Source of the DNA: Acidovorax delafieldii
Lineage (GTDB): Bacteria; Pseudomonadota; Gammaproteobacteria; Burkholderiales; Burkholderiaceae_C
Length of the DNA stretch: 64,000 bases
Assembly: GCF_007993815.1 (NCBI RefSeq)
Contig: NZ_VJWE01000013.1
Span: 186,001 to 250,000 of the forward strand
Direction: 5' to 3'
A model generated the notes under the pieces. It did not search any database, was not told where the DNA came from, and was given only the letters and a program-made list of their open reading frames with translations. Below, one piece after another: positions 8,198 through 16,370 of this stretch; positions within the stretch are counted from its first letter, which is position 1, and the number at the start of each line of letters is the position of its first letter. Position numbers and translations under genes: made by a program.

Positions 8198-10240
8198 CTA
8201 GTCACTGAGCTCGTGTCTCCTCCAGCCACCATCAAACCACCATACCCGCGGGTCCCGGAAGGTGTCAGCGATAGCATCGAAGGTGGTTTCATCCATACCC
8301 ACGTAATTCAGCCAGCGCTGCACATCAAACGGCTTGACCGGGTCGTGATGCCGAGCCAACGCAATGCCTTCAGCGCGCGATAGTACGCCACTGCGGATGT
8401 CTTTGGATGCGTGATCTGTACAGCGGCCATAACCGAACTTCACGTATTTCATGTAGTCGTGCGCGCCGTTCTCGTGCATGTCGTCTAGGTTGGACGCTCG
8501 GCGGTAGGTGCGTTCAAACGGCGTGTTGCCTGCCTCAAAACCGTACAACTCAGAAGCCAGTTTACTGTTAGCGTTACCGTCCCATGGTACATAGTTAGAG
8601 AGGTAGATACCCTTGAGGTTGAGGTCAAAAAGCTCTTGATCACTGGGGTACTGGTAAGGCACCATGTCAGCCGCCGTGATGTCTTCGAAGCCCACCATGT
8701 AGTTCCACTCGTAGCCGCGGCCAAAATGCTCAAGGCGATTGCGGTAGCTCCACTCAACAAAGTCGTTCATGGAGAACTGCCCGCACAAGTCGGCATAGCC
8801 GTGCTCACCCCAAACTACCAAAGGAATCTTATGCAACGCAGCGATTTTCATTGGCAGTGTGGCGATACCCATATGGCCGTGCCAGTTCATATCCCCCATA
8901 ATCTGGAAGCCTAGGCGATTGAGCTTTTTCAGCAGGGTCACACTGGGTTTGTAGATGATGTGATCTACATCGAACACCTCGGCCATGCGCCGCAAGTTGT
9001 ATTCGCCCTCTGGGGTGTAGTTGTTGCCGTAATACGTTACCAAGAGCGGTTTGTAGCCCAACACGTTCTTTACGTAGTGAGTCTGGAAGTAGCTATCCTT
9101 GCCACCTGAGACGCCAATGACGCAGTCGTGCCGCGTTCCGTCGGATGAACGGGCTTGTTCAAAAATTCCTCGCAGGATTGTGCCGCGACGTTGCCATTCC
9201 GAGGCTCCGAAATCGGTCTTCATCTGCGCCATCTGGCAACCCGTGCACAACCCCTTGGCGTCGTACTCCATGGGTGTGGCACTCAGTGATGGATACAGAC
9301 ATTGTGTGCACCAGCGCATCTTTCGTTCACGCGGATCCTGCGCCGCTGCGAAAAGACCTTGGCGCGCATGGCTCATCCGCATCTCGAGTTTGGCTTTTTC
9401 AATTTGAAAGTCGTATTGCGGTTCACGCGTAAACCACTTGTTGGCGAGTTGCACGGGCCGCATGGCAACCCCCGCATCGATGCAAGTTTTTTTGGCGTGC
9501 GGGTAAGCCAGCTCATAGAAGTTGAAGATGTTGGCTGCAGCTGCGGCACTGGCGCCGGCTTCATTCAAAGCGGGCACGAAGTCAGCGTATGTGCCGACAC
9601 CACCGCAAGCAATCACGGGGATCGATACTGACGTTGTAACCGCCTGAACCAATGCAAGGTCATAGCCGGTGCCAGCACCATCGCGGTCCACAGAGTTGAG
9701 CACGATCTCGCCCGCGCCCCGTTGTTCACACTCGCGTGCCCACGCCAATGGATCAAGCCCAGTCGGCGTTCTACCGCCGTCGATCATCACTTCCAAGCGA
9801 CCATCGCGATGGCGAAGCACGTCGATGCTTACCACCACGGCCTGGGCACCAAATGCCCTCGAGGCCTCAGTCAGCAGTGCAGGGTTGCGCACCGCCTCGG
9901 AGTTGATGACGCATTTGTCTGCACCTGCAGCAAAGCGTTCGCGCATAGCCTCGATATCTCGAATGCCGCCTCCCACCGCCAGCGGCATGAAGCACAGTTT
10001 GGCGATCTCAGGAAGCAAGCCCAGCAGGGTGGTGCCTTGGTATTGCACCTGGAGGTCGTCGCGACGCAGGTCATGGCGGTCTTCGGTAGAGATATCGAGC
10101 AAGATCAGCTCATCAACGTTCCAGTTGGAGAGCCGACGCACCGTGTGCATAGGGTTACCGATGCTTTGATGGATACTGAACAGTTGGCTACGTACTATCA
10201 GTCCGTTCTTGAGCAGTAGCACCGGGATGAGGCGTTTCAT
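8198..10240 (-). CDS. HisF-like / N-acetyl sugar amidotransferase (WbpG/PseA) fusion
   Basis: 680 residues. Residues 1-255 are a HisF TIM barrel (AVGGGIRDIEAM, IACGGVGTYADF, Asp140 in VVVSID), but the N-terminal IPCLDV of true HisF reads IPVLLLKNG, so the catalytic Asp11 of the cyclase is replaced by Leu. Residues about 305-680 are an N-acetyl sugar amidotransferase: Cys pairs CTQC (311-314) and CTGC (332-335), then the ATP PP-loop SGGKDS (378-383) and PLVVWGEHG. The family uses ammonia relayed from HisH through the HisF barrel to turn an N-acetyl group into an acetamidino group. In known loci (P. aeruginosa wbpG/hisH/hisF, Campylobacter pseA) these are separate proteins. HisH lies 6 nt upstream. 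Confidence 0.92.
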   Translation of the reverse strand: MKRLIPVLLLKNGLIVRSQLFSIHQSIGNPMHTVRRLSNWNVDELILLDISTEDRHDLRRDDLQVQYQGTTLLGLLPEIAKLCFMPLAVGGGIRDIEAMRERFAAGADKCVINSEAVRNPALLTEASRAFGAQAVVVSIDVLRHRDGRLEVMIDGGRTPTGLDPLAWARECEQRGAGEIVLNSVDRDGAGTGYDLALVQAVTTSVSIPVIACGGVGTYADFVPALNEAGASAAAAANIFNFYELAYPHAKKTCIDAGVAMRPVQLANKWFTREPQYDFQIEKAKLEMRMSHARQGLFAAAQDPRERKMRWCTQCLYPSLSATPMEYDAKGLCTGCQMAQMKTDFGASEWQRRGTILRGIFEQARSSDGTRHDCVIGVSGGKDSYFQTHYVKNVLGYKPLLVTYYGNNYTPEGEYNLRRMAEVFDVDHIIYKPSVTLLKKLNRLGFQIMGDMNWHGHMGIATLPMKIAALHKIPLVVWGEHGYADLCGQFSMNDFVEWSYRNRLEHFGRGYEWNYMVGFEDITAADMVPYQYPSDQELFDLNLKGIYLSNYVPWDGNANSKLASELYGFEAGNTPFERTYRRASNLDDMHENGAHDYMKYVKFGYGRCTDHASKDIRSGVLSRAEGIALARHHDPVKPFDVQRWLNYVGMDETTFDAIADTFRDPRVWWFDGGWRRHELSD

Positions 10241-10246
10241 GTTCGA

Positions 10247-10882
10247 TCAGCGGAAGTGACAAACTAGTGCGTGAAGGAGGTCCAAGCCGGGCTCCTGGCT
10301 TTTCTCAGGGTGAAACTGAGTCCCCAGCACTCGACCCCGAGCCACAATGCTGGCGATGTCTTCTTCAGCAAAACGCGATGTGCCGATGCAGTGAGAAGGC
10401 GACTTCACCTCAAAGTGGTAGCTATGCACATGGTAGAAATTAGCGCCGTCGAGAACGGCTGGTAGCATTGCCGTTGAATACTCGTTCAAATGAACCGTGC
10501 GCCAGCCTACATTTGGCACGCGATGGTCTGGCAGCTTTTCTCGCAACCTGACCACCTGCCCTGGGATCAGTCCCAAACCTGGATGTTCGCCATGCTCCTG
10601 GCTGGAATCTCCGAGCAGCTGCATGCCCAAACAGAACCCTACAACGGGACGCTGGCGCTCTAAAGCATGGTGTTGAATCACCTCCGCCAGCCCGCTTTGA
10701 AACAAGCGTCGCGAAGCCTCTGCAAATGAGCCTACACCCGGCAGTACCAGCAGGTCAGCCTGCGCTATCGCGGCTGCATCGCGTGCAACTATCACCCGCG
10801 CGCCCACCAAATTCAGAGCTTGGGTCACTGACAATATATTCTGGATTTGCAAGTCCACCAAAGTAACTACGCGTTGGGGCAT
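10247..10882 (-). CDS. hisH: HisH-type glutamine amidotransferase subunit of the sugar amidination system
   Basis: 211 residues, class I glutamine amidotransferase. It hydrolyses glutamine and passes ammonia to the partner synthase. Catalytic triad is intact: Cys84 (VGFCLGMQLL), His191 and Glu193 (GTQFHPEKSQ). The oxyanion strand LPGVGSF is present. It lies directly before the HisF-WbpG fusion with a 6-nt gap, far from any his operon, so it is the glycan paralogue (HisH2-like) rather than the histidine biosynthesis enzyme. A role in histidine synthesis is unlikely because the adjacent HisF lacks its cyclase aspartate. Confidence 0.9.
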   Translation of the reverse strand: MPQRVVTLVDLQIQNILSVTQALNLVGARVIVARDAAAIAQADLLVLPGVGSFAEASRRLFQSGLAEVIQHHALERQRPVVGFCLGMQLLGDSSQEHGEHPGLGLIPGQVVRLREKLPDHRVPNVGWRTVHLNEYSTAMLPAVLDGANFYHVHSYHFEVKSPSHCIGTSRFAEEDIASIVARGRVLGTQFHPEKSQEPGLDLLHALVCHFR

Positions 10883-10918
10883 CGAAGACCTGTTCGTGTG
10901 ACTGGATATGGTAGTTGC

Positions 10919-11929
10919 TCAAATTGGCTTGCGCGCCAAGACCCAGAGATTTGAGGAAAGCCCTTGCGCTATCAGATAGTCTTGGAACGCTTGGCCATGC
11001 TGCTCCCATCCGTCAAGCAACACCCTCTTCAAAAACGGCTGATGGCTCAGGTCGAATGAACCTTCGAGCACCTTGTTGCGCACCAATTCGGCATCCAGCA
11101 AACCCGGGGTGAACGACTCTAGTACGTCCAAGCCAACGCGCCGCAGCATTTTTTCAAGCGATGCGGCATTGAAGTAGTTCAGATGCTCATGATCAACCGT
11201 ATCGCTCACAGGGCCAAGTGTCTCGATGTCAAAGCCTTGTCCATTGGGGCAGGTCAGCAACAGCAGCCCGCCAGGGCGCAGCAAGCGAACCATCTGCAGG
11301 GCAAAGTCCAGGGGGCTAAACAGGTGTTCGATAACTTCGAAGCTGGCGACTACGTCGAACAAGTCCGTAGACTGCAGAGTGACCTCCTCGATCGGCATTT
11401 CGAGCACTTCAATGCCACGCTCTCGGCAACTGATGGCAAGCCCTGGTGTCGGCTCGACAGCCACGACTCGCTTGAAAACGTTTCGCGACATGAGCTCAGC
11501 ACAGAAAGTACCGAATCCCGCACCGACTTCCAGTAGTGAGTCCGTCCGGGTCTGGTGCCGGGCGCATATCTCCAGCAAGCGATTGACCCGAGGCACAAAA
11601 ATCCGAGTCCTCCGCGAAACCTCCGATGCAGGGAAGATGTGGGCATTCCAGTACGCGTAGTTTGGAGAGTCGCGGTAAAACCAAGCCAAAACTTCAGCTG
11701 TAGGCCGGGGTGAGACATAGAGAGTTTGGCAATCTTCACACCGAACGTACCGTAGTCCATTTTTGCTGTACTGCGCTGTACGTCGATGAACGCCACACGC
11801 TGGGCAATCCACCTCAACGAATTCACTGTAGCGCGTGAGAAGACGACCCACGTCGGTAAGTGCTGCGACCTTCTGGCCCGTCATCAAATTTTTCGGGCGA
11901 ATTTCTTCCTCAGTCAGTTTTGTCGTCAT
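10919..11929 (-). CDS. SAM-dependent methyltransferase with N-terminal zinc ribbon
   Basis: 336 residues. Residues 40-70 carry CPAC (42-45) and CEDC (64-67), a zinc-ribbon pair. Residues about 130-235 are a class I methyltransferase domain with motif I LLEVGAGFGTF, motif II VVAVEPTP and FEVIEHLFSP. The layout is like the C-methyltransferase and unknown methyltransferases of O-antigen loci (COG2227-like). The substrate is not evident. It overlaps the stop of the glycosyltransferase gene by 4 nt and precedes hisH by 36 nt. It is unrelated in sequence to the second methylase at 4596-5216, so the operon encodes two different methyl transfer steps. Confidence 0.82.
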   Translation of the reverse strand: MTTKLTEEEIRPKNLMTGQKVAALTDVGRLLTRYSEFVEVDCPACGVHRRTAQYSKNGLRYVRCEDCQTLYVSPRPTAEVLAWFYRDSPNYAYWNAHIFPASEVSRRTRIFVPRVNRLLEICARHQTRTDSLLEVGAGFGTFCAELMSRNVFKRVVAVEPTPGLAISCRERGIEVLEMPIEEVTLQSTDLFDVVASFEVIEHLFSPLDFALQMVRLLRPGGLLLLTCPNGQGFDIETLGPVSDTVDHEHLNYFNAASLEKMLRRVGLDVLESFTPGLLDAELVRNKVLEGSFDLSHQPFLKRVLLDGWEQHGQAFQDYLIAQGLSSNLWVLARKPI

Positions 11930-13194
11930 GGAGAGTTCAAAAGTTGTAGAGCCAGCTCGGCAATGCGGGGTGTAGCAGGCCCTTGAGGGACAGACACAGG
12001 GCGGTCAGCAGCTGGCGCTGGGCGATTGTTGAGCATGGTTGCAATCTCGTCGAGGCTGTTTACCAACTCACTGGGGCCAAGACTCCCCAAGTCGAAGTCG
12101 GCACTCTGAACCCAGGCGGAAAACCCAAGGTGGAGTACGCGCTTACCGAGCACGGCCGCTTGCAGTCCAACCGTACTAACTTGGTGGATCACCGTATCAG
12201 CTGCTTGCAGCAAGGGGGCAATCGGATCCACCCTCGGGATACTCAAGTGCACACATTCCTGCGGTGCTAGGCGCGCAAACTCGTGATACTGAGCCGGGTG
12301 GTAGCGAACGATCAGACCGGTCTGAGGCGTATTCTTGACCCAGGCTCGCAGAGCTTGCTCTACGGCCAGGCCAAAAGCAGCGCCGGGAAAAGTCGCGTGA
12401 TCCGGCTCAAGTATCCCGGCCCAAAGCACTATGTGAAATCCTTCCCAGCCCAACTTCGCCCTCAGAGCTCGACCCTGCTCCACAGCGCAAGGGTCAAAAA
12501 GTTCGTCGAAATCGGGGCTACCGGTCACAAACACCTGATTAGATGCGAGGCCGTGGGCAAGGAATCTCTCACGCACCTCTGTGGCGATGACAGTAATGCA
12601 CCGGGCATGCACAGGTCTGTAGAGAAAGGGGTCAGACTCTGGCGCAAACAAATCAACCATCGTGAGCGTTGGGATACCACGACTAACTGCGGAACGAATC
12701 GCTGCCTCCTCGGATCGAGGCGTGCTGGTAGCCACGACTAGGCCGGGCTGCAGAGCATCCAGCACCCGCCCCATGAAATCGACCGGCATGAACCCTTGGC
12801 GACCCCTCTGCTGATACCGCAGGCGGGCGGCCACCTCACCTTCGGCATCAACCCATTGCAAGAAGTTGATACCCAAGTAGCAACGCGTTTCCTCCAAATC
12901 GACTTCGGGATGTGTGTTGCCGACCAGCAGGCGATCTCCCCACGATAGTGCCTCCTCCATTCGAGGACCTAGCAGGGGCAGGAAATCCCGATAGCCCATA
13001 GGTTCAAGTCCCAGCTGCCGAGCCTTCGGATAGCCAATCGTGAGTGCCATCAACAAACACTCAACGCCCTGTCGTCGCAACTCGCGAACCACTGGCGCAA
13101 TTTTGGCGATGTGGCCAGCGCCATAGCTAACAAAAAAAGCCCTTCGCCGCGGATCGCGCGTGCGGAAGCGCGGCAGAGTCTGCGAGTTCAGCAT
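11926..13194 (-). CDS. GT-B-fold glycosyltransferase, candidate nonulosonate transferase
   Basis: 422 residues. The N-terminal VSYGAGHIAKIAPVVRELRRQG is a GT-B entry motif as in UDP-GlcNAc 2-epimerase-like and capsule transferases. In the C-terminal domain are RYHP (His299-Pro300) and VIHQVSTVGLQAAVLGKR (Ser340-Thr341). An HP motif followed by an S/T-S/T motif is the nucleotide-binding signature of bacterial sialyl- and Kdo-transferases, so transfer of CMP-Pse is a reasonable guess, but a CDP- or UDP-sugar user cannot be excluded. Start ATG 13194 (MLNSQTLP) overlaps asnB by 7 nt; another ATG lies at 13206. Confidence 0.7.
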   Translation of the reverse strand: MLNSQTLPRFRTRDPRRRAFFVSYGAGHIAKIAPVVRELRRQGVECLLMALTIGYPKARQLGLEPMGYRDFLPLLGPRMEEALSWGDRLLVGNTHPEVDLEETRCYLGINFLQWVDAEGEVAARLRYQQRGRQGFMPVDFMGRVLDALQPGLVVATSTPRSEEAAIRSAVSRGIPTLTMVDLFAPESDPFLYRPVHARCITVIATEVRERFLAHGLASNQVFVTGSPDFDELFDPCAVEQGRALRAKLGWEGFHIVLWAGILEPDHATFPGAAFGLAVEQALRAWVKNTPQTGLIVRYHPAQYHEFARLAPQECVHLSIPRVDPIAPLLQAADTVIHQVSTVGLQAAVLGKRVLHLGFSAWVQSADFDLGSLGPSELVNSLDEIATMLNNRPAPAADRPVSVPQGPATPRIAELALQLLNSP

Positions 13195-14969
13195 GCAGTA
13201 CTCCAAATTTCTAACGCGGCCAGCGCACGTAGCTCCCGAGTGAAGTTACCTTGGCCGTCCCTATGCCGATCCAACATACAGCCCAATATTGTGGGATCGA
13301 ACAATCGTCCGATTACTTCACTGCCCTGCAGGGTCTGACGCAACCAGCCATGCAACTCGCCTTGGAACCAATCACCGATGGGCACAGTGAACATTTGCTT
13401 CTTGCGGTACGCCAATTCGTTACCTATCAGCGGTGCAGCCGCCCGCTTCAACCAATGCTTTTTGTCGCCCCGCGCCGATAGCTTGGTCGCGCCGCGCGAG
13501 CGAAAGGCGAACTGCATCATCCGCCAGTCCAGGAATGGTGTGCGCGCCTCAATACTCGCAGCCATACCCATCCGGTCGGGCTTGACAAGGTTGTTACCGC
13601 TCAGTAGCAGCTGCATATCTAAGTAGAGCGCCTGGTTGATACGGTCAAAATGGCATGCCTCTTCGAACCAGGGTTGGGCCGCAGCAGTGAAGCTGTCGAC
13701 GCCAGCCAGTTGCGCGCGCACTTCTGACCGATACAGCGCGGTCTTGGCCTTGGGAGTGAATAGCGAAATACTGTCAAAGTAACTGCGCTCAAACGCGGTT
13801 TGCGGCAAAGTCAGTGCATCTGGCTGCGCGAAGAACTGGGCATATTTGTCGTAACCAGCAAATAGTTCGTCGCCGCCGTCACCTGTCAGCACCACCTTGA
13901 CCTGCTTCGCCGCGAGTTCGCTCACGCGCAGGGTGGGCATGAAAGAAGCATCACCATGCGGCTGGTCCAGGTGATGCAGTGCGCGGGGCCACTGCGCCAA
14001 CATATTCAATTCGGCAACTTCCATCGTATGGTCACAACCAAAACGCTGGGCGGCCTGTAGAGCGAAGGCCGACTCGTCGTAGCGCAAGTCTTCAAAGCCT
14101 ATACAAAAGGTTTTGACCGGCTCCCGCACGTGGCGCGCCATCAGTCCGACGATGGTGCTCGAATCGACCCCACCCGAAAGGAAAGCGCCAAAGGGTACGT
14201 CGGCACGCAAGCGGATGCGGGTGGCGTCGTCGAGCAAAGCCATGAACTCATCGGACCAATCGCCAAACTCAAAGTCTTGCTCACGCTGGTCTGCCAGGCT
14301 CCACCAGCGCTGCGTCTGCACATGGCGGCCCCGCGTGTATTTGTGCCAGGTGCCAGGCATGACATGGCACACGCCTTCGTAGGCCGTCCACGGCGCAGGG
14401 ACATAGTTGAACGTCAGGTAATGATGGATTGCTTCCAGGCACATACCAGGCTTGCGCCGAACGGCCGGCCACAGGGCCTTGGGCTCAGAGCCAAACAGCA
14501 TACGTTGGCCGTCGTCGTACACAAACAGGGGCTTGACGCCGATGCGGTCGCGCGCCAGATACAACGCGTCTTCGCGCGCATCGTCGATGGCAATAGCGAA
14601 CATACCGTTCAGGCGACTCAGGCAGGAGATGCCCTCGCGCTCGTACAGGCGCAGGATGACTTCGGTGTCCGACTGCGTGCGCAGACGCACGCCCTGGGAG
14701 CGCAGCTCGGCGGCCAACTCCAAGTGATTGAAGATTTCGCCGTTTTGCACCACGGCAACCAAGCCGTCGTCGCTGACAAAGGGCTGGTGACCGCCGCCTA
14801 GATCGATGATGGACAGCCGCCGGTTGCCGATAGCTACACCCCGCTGGGGCTGGTGGTGGATGCCTTCGTCGTCCGGTCCGCGGTGCACCAGCGCTTGCGC
14901 CATGCCGCGCAGGACTTTATCGTCCAACGACTGTTGTATGCGATCCCAGTAGCCAAAGATACCGCACAT
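13188..14969 (-). CDS. asnB: AsnB-type glutamine-dependent amidotransferase
   Basis: 593 residues. N-terminal Ntn glutaminase with Cys2 as nucleophile (MCGIFGYWDR), VHRGPDDEG and QNGEIFNH; C-terminal ATP-pyrophosphatase domain with SGGVDS (265-270) and VLTGDGGDELFAGY. The family adenylates a carboxylate and amidates it with glutamine-derived ammonia. It may be an asparagine synthetase, but a position between a phosphoglycosyl transferase and a glycosyltransferase suggests amidation of a uronic acid, as proposed for WbpS in Pseudomonas O-antigen loci. The sequence alone does not decide between the two. Three nt separate it from the upstream gene. Confidence 0.88.
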   Translation of the reverse strand: MCGIFGYWDRIQQSLDDKVLRGMAQALVHRGPDDEGIHHQPQRGVAIGNRRLSIIDLGGGHQPFVSDDGLVAVVQNGEIFNHLELAAELRSQGVRLRTQSDTEVILRLYEREGISCLSRLNGMFAIAIDDAREDALYLARDRIGVKPLFVYDDGQRMLFGSEPKALWPAVRRKPGMCLEAIHHYLTFNYVPAPWTAYEGVCHVMPGTWHKYTRGRHVQTQRWWSLADQREQDFEFGDWSDEFMALLDDATRIRLRADVPFGAFLSGGVDSSTIVGLMARHVREPVKTFCIGFEDLRYDESAFALQAAQRFGCDHTMEVAELNMLAQWPRALHHLDQPHGDASFMPTLRVSELAAKQVKVVLTGDGGDELFAGYDKYAQFFAQPDALTLPQTAFERSYFDSISLFTPKAKTALYRSEVRAQLAGVDSFTAAAQPWFEEACHFDRINQALYLDMQLLLSGNNLVKPDRMGMAASIEARTPFLDWRMMQFAFRSRGATKLSARGDKKHWLKRAAAPLIGNELAYRKKQMFTVPIGDWFQGELHGWLRQTLQGSEVIGRLFDPTILGCMLDRHRDGQGNFTRELRALAALEIWSTAC

Positions 14970-14972
14970 GGT

Positions 14973-15527
14973 TCAGTTCGCGCCCTGGCCGCCCAGGCGC
15001 TTGAATGTCCACCAGCAGATCTTCAGGTCGAGCCAGAGCGAAGCTTCGCGTGTGTAGCACAGGTCGGCTTCGAGCCGCTGCACCTCTGTCGAATCGGACC
15101 GGTACAGGGCCTGAGCCAGCCCTGTGATACCGGGTCGCACGCTGCAACGCTGCGCCCAATCAGCGTCGGTGTATAGGCTGCGCTGAGCGGGCACGTCGGG
15201 ACGCGGGCCGACTAAGCTCATCTCACCCGTAAGCACATTAAATAGCTGAGGCAGTTCATCGATGCTGGTGCGGCGTATGAAGCGGCCAACGCGGGTGATG
15301 CGCGGATCATTTTCAGCGGTGAAATATGGCCCCATCTGAGCCGCATTCTTCACCATGCTGCGAAATTTGTACATGCCGAACTCTTGGCCATTCAGACCCA
15401 GGCGGGTCTGCCGGAAAAGAACCGGAAAACCCGTTTCTAAAGCAATCGCCAGCGCAGCCACCAACAGCAGCGGGCCCAGGACCAGCAGCGCCACCAAGGA
15501 AAGCACGATATCCACGCCGCGCTTCAA
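14973..15527 (-). CDS. Monotopic phosphoglycosyl transferase (PglC/WcaJ-domain type)
   Basis: 184 residues, the minimal bacterial sugar transferase domain. One reentrant/hydrophobic segment (VDIVLSLVALLVLGPLLLVAALAIAL) is followed by PVLFRQTRLGLNG, the catalytic Asp-Glu dyad in SIDELPQLFNVL (residues 90-91) and MSLVGPRPD. It moves a sugar-1-phosphate from a UDP-sugar to undecaprenyl phosphate, the initiating step for a lipid-linked glycan. The small size is PglC-like; UDP-bacillosamine or a QuiNAc/FucNAc relative would fit with the WbpM-like dehydratase at the operon end. Start overlaps the aldolase stop by 4 nt. Confidence 0.9.
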   Translation of the reverse strand: MKRGVDIVLSLVALLVLGPLLLVAALAIALETGFPVLFRQTRLGLNGQEFGMYKFRSMVKNAAQMGPYFTAENDPRITRVGRFIRRTSIDELPQLFNVLTGEMSLVGPRPDVPAQRSLYTDADWAQRCSVRPGITGLAQALYRSDSTEVQRLEADLCYTREASLWLDLKICWWTFKRLGGQGAN

Positions 15528-16357
15528 TCCACTGCCTCTACAGTCCGCACGAACATGGACGTTGCAATAGAACGTATCACACTGCTGATACGTAGCCTGT
15601 CTGCAACGACCTGCTCTGCCGTACGCGTTGACAAGGTCTGCTCAGACTGCCGCAGGGCTTCAACCTCGGCCTCAAAGGTGTGCACGGCAGCCCCCGATTC
15701 GTCTGGTCGATGAAAAGTGCGCGACAAAATCACGCCTCGTGAGCCTAAGCGAACATGCTCAGCCAACACATCACGGCCCGGAAGCAGCCCTTCGTCCAAT
15801 CGTGCGATGCCGCCAAAACCAAAGCGCAATCCATACGCATGAGCCTTGAGTGCCACGCCGTCCAGCAGCCCCTGCGCCAGGGGCTCGAACATGAATCTGC
15901 AGCCCAGCGACAGATGCAAGTCGTTCAGCCCCACGAACACTTCACACAGCCCCGGGGTATCCGCCCAAGCATCCAGTGAATGCAGTGCACCCGCCGTCTC
16001 CAGCAACGCAACGATAGGAGCCCGCCCTGCCACGATACGGCTGAAGGCACGCAACTCGTCGGGGGACTGGAACATGGGCAACATCACCGAGTCGGCACCT
16101 TGCGCCAGCACTGTGTCTAACTCCATGGCCGTGCCTTCGTGCAACGGGTTCACCCGCACCATCAACTGGGACCGCCGCAACTGAGCCTTGATACGACCTA
16201 CATCCTCGGGTTGGTGCGTGCTGATGAACGTGTTACGTCCTGCCTGGCGCGCGGCCTTGCCATTCCTTTCCAGATCGACAAACAAGCGCATACCGGGCAG
16301 CGCATCGCAACGGCGCGCCAGATCTGGGTCATTGGTGATCTGTAGAAAATCCATCAT
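15524..16357 (-). CDS. HpcH/HpaI (CitE-like) aldolase family protein
   Basis: 277 residues, PEP-utilising TIM-barrel family. Visible are RVNPLHEGTAMELDTVL, GADSVMLPMFQ, VALLETAGAL with the metal-binding Glu, and VFVGLNDLHLSLG with the metal-binding Asp. Relatives make or split C-C bonds with pyruvate, oxaloacetate or acetyl-CoA. It is unusual in a polysaccharide operon; a role in making an acyl or keto-acid substituent, or in pyruvate supply, is possible but not shown. Start chosen at the first ATG of MMDFLQITN (16357), 13 nt after the flippase gene; the upstream open part overlaps that gene. Confidence 0.83.
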   Translation of the reverse strand: MMDFLQITNDPDLARRCDALPGMRLFVDLERNGKAARQAGRNTFISTHQPEDVGRIKAQLRRSQLMVRVNPLHEGTAMELDTVLAQGADSVMLPMFQSPDELRAFSRIVAGRAPIVALLETAGALHSLDAWADTPGLCEVFVGLNDLHLSLGCRFMFEPLAQGLLDGVALKAHAYGLRFGFGGIARLDEGLLPGRDVLAEHVRLGSRGVILSRTFHRPDESGAAVHTFEAEVEALRQSEQTLSTRTAEQVVADRLRISSVIRSIATSMFVRTVEAVD

Positions 16358-16370
16358 GGTTGGGATCGGA

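Noticed and set aside
10247-10882. Histidine biosynthesis hisH/hisF
   Set aside because: The partner HisF domain lacks the cyclase Asp and is fused to a sugar amidotransferase; no other his genes are present.
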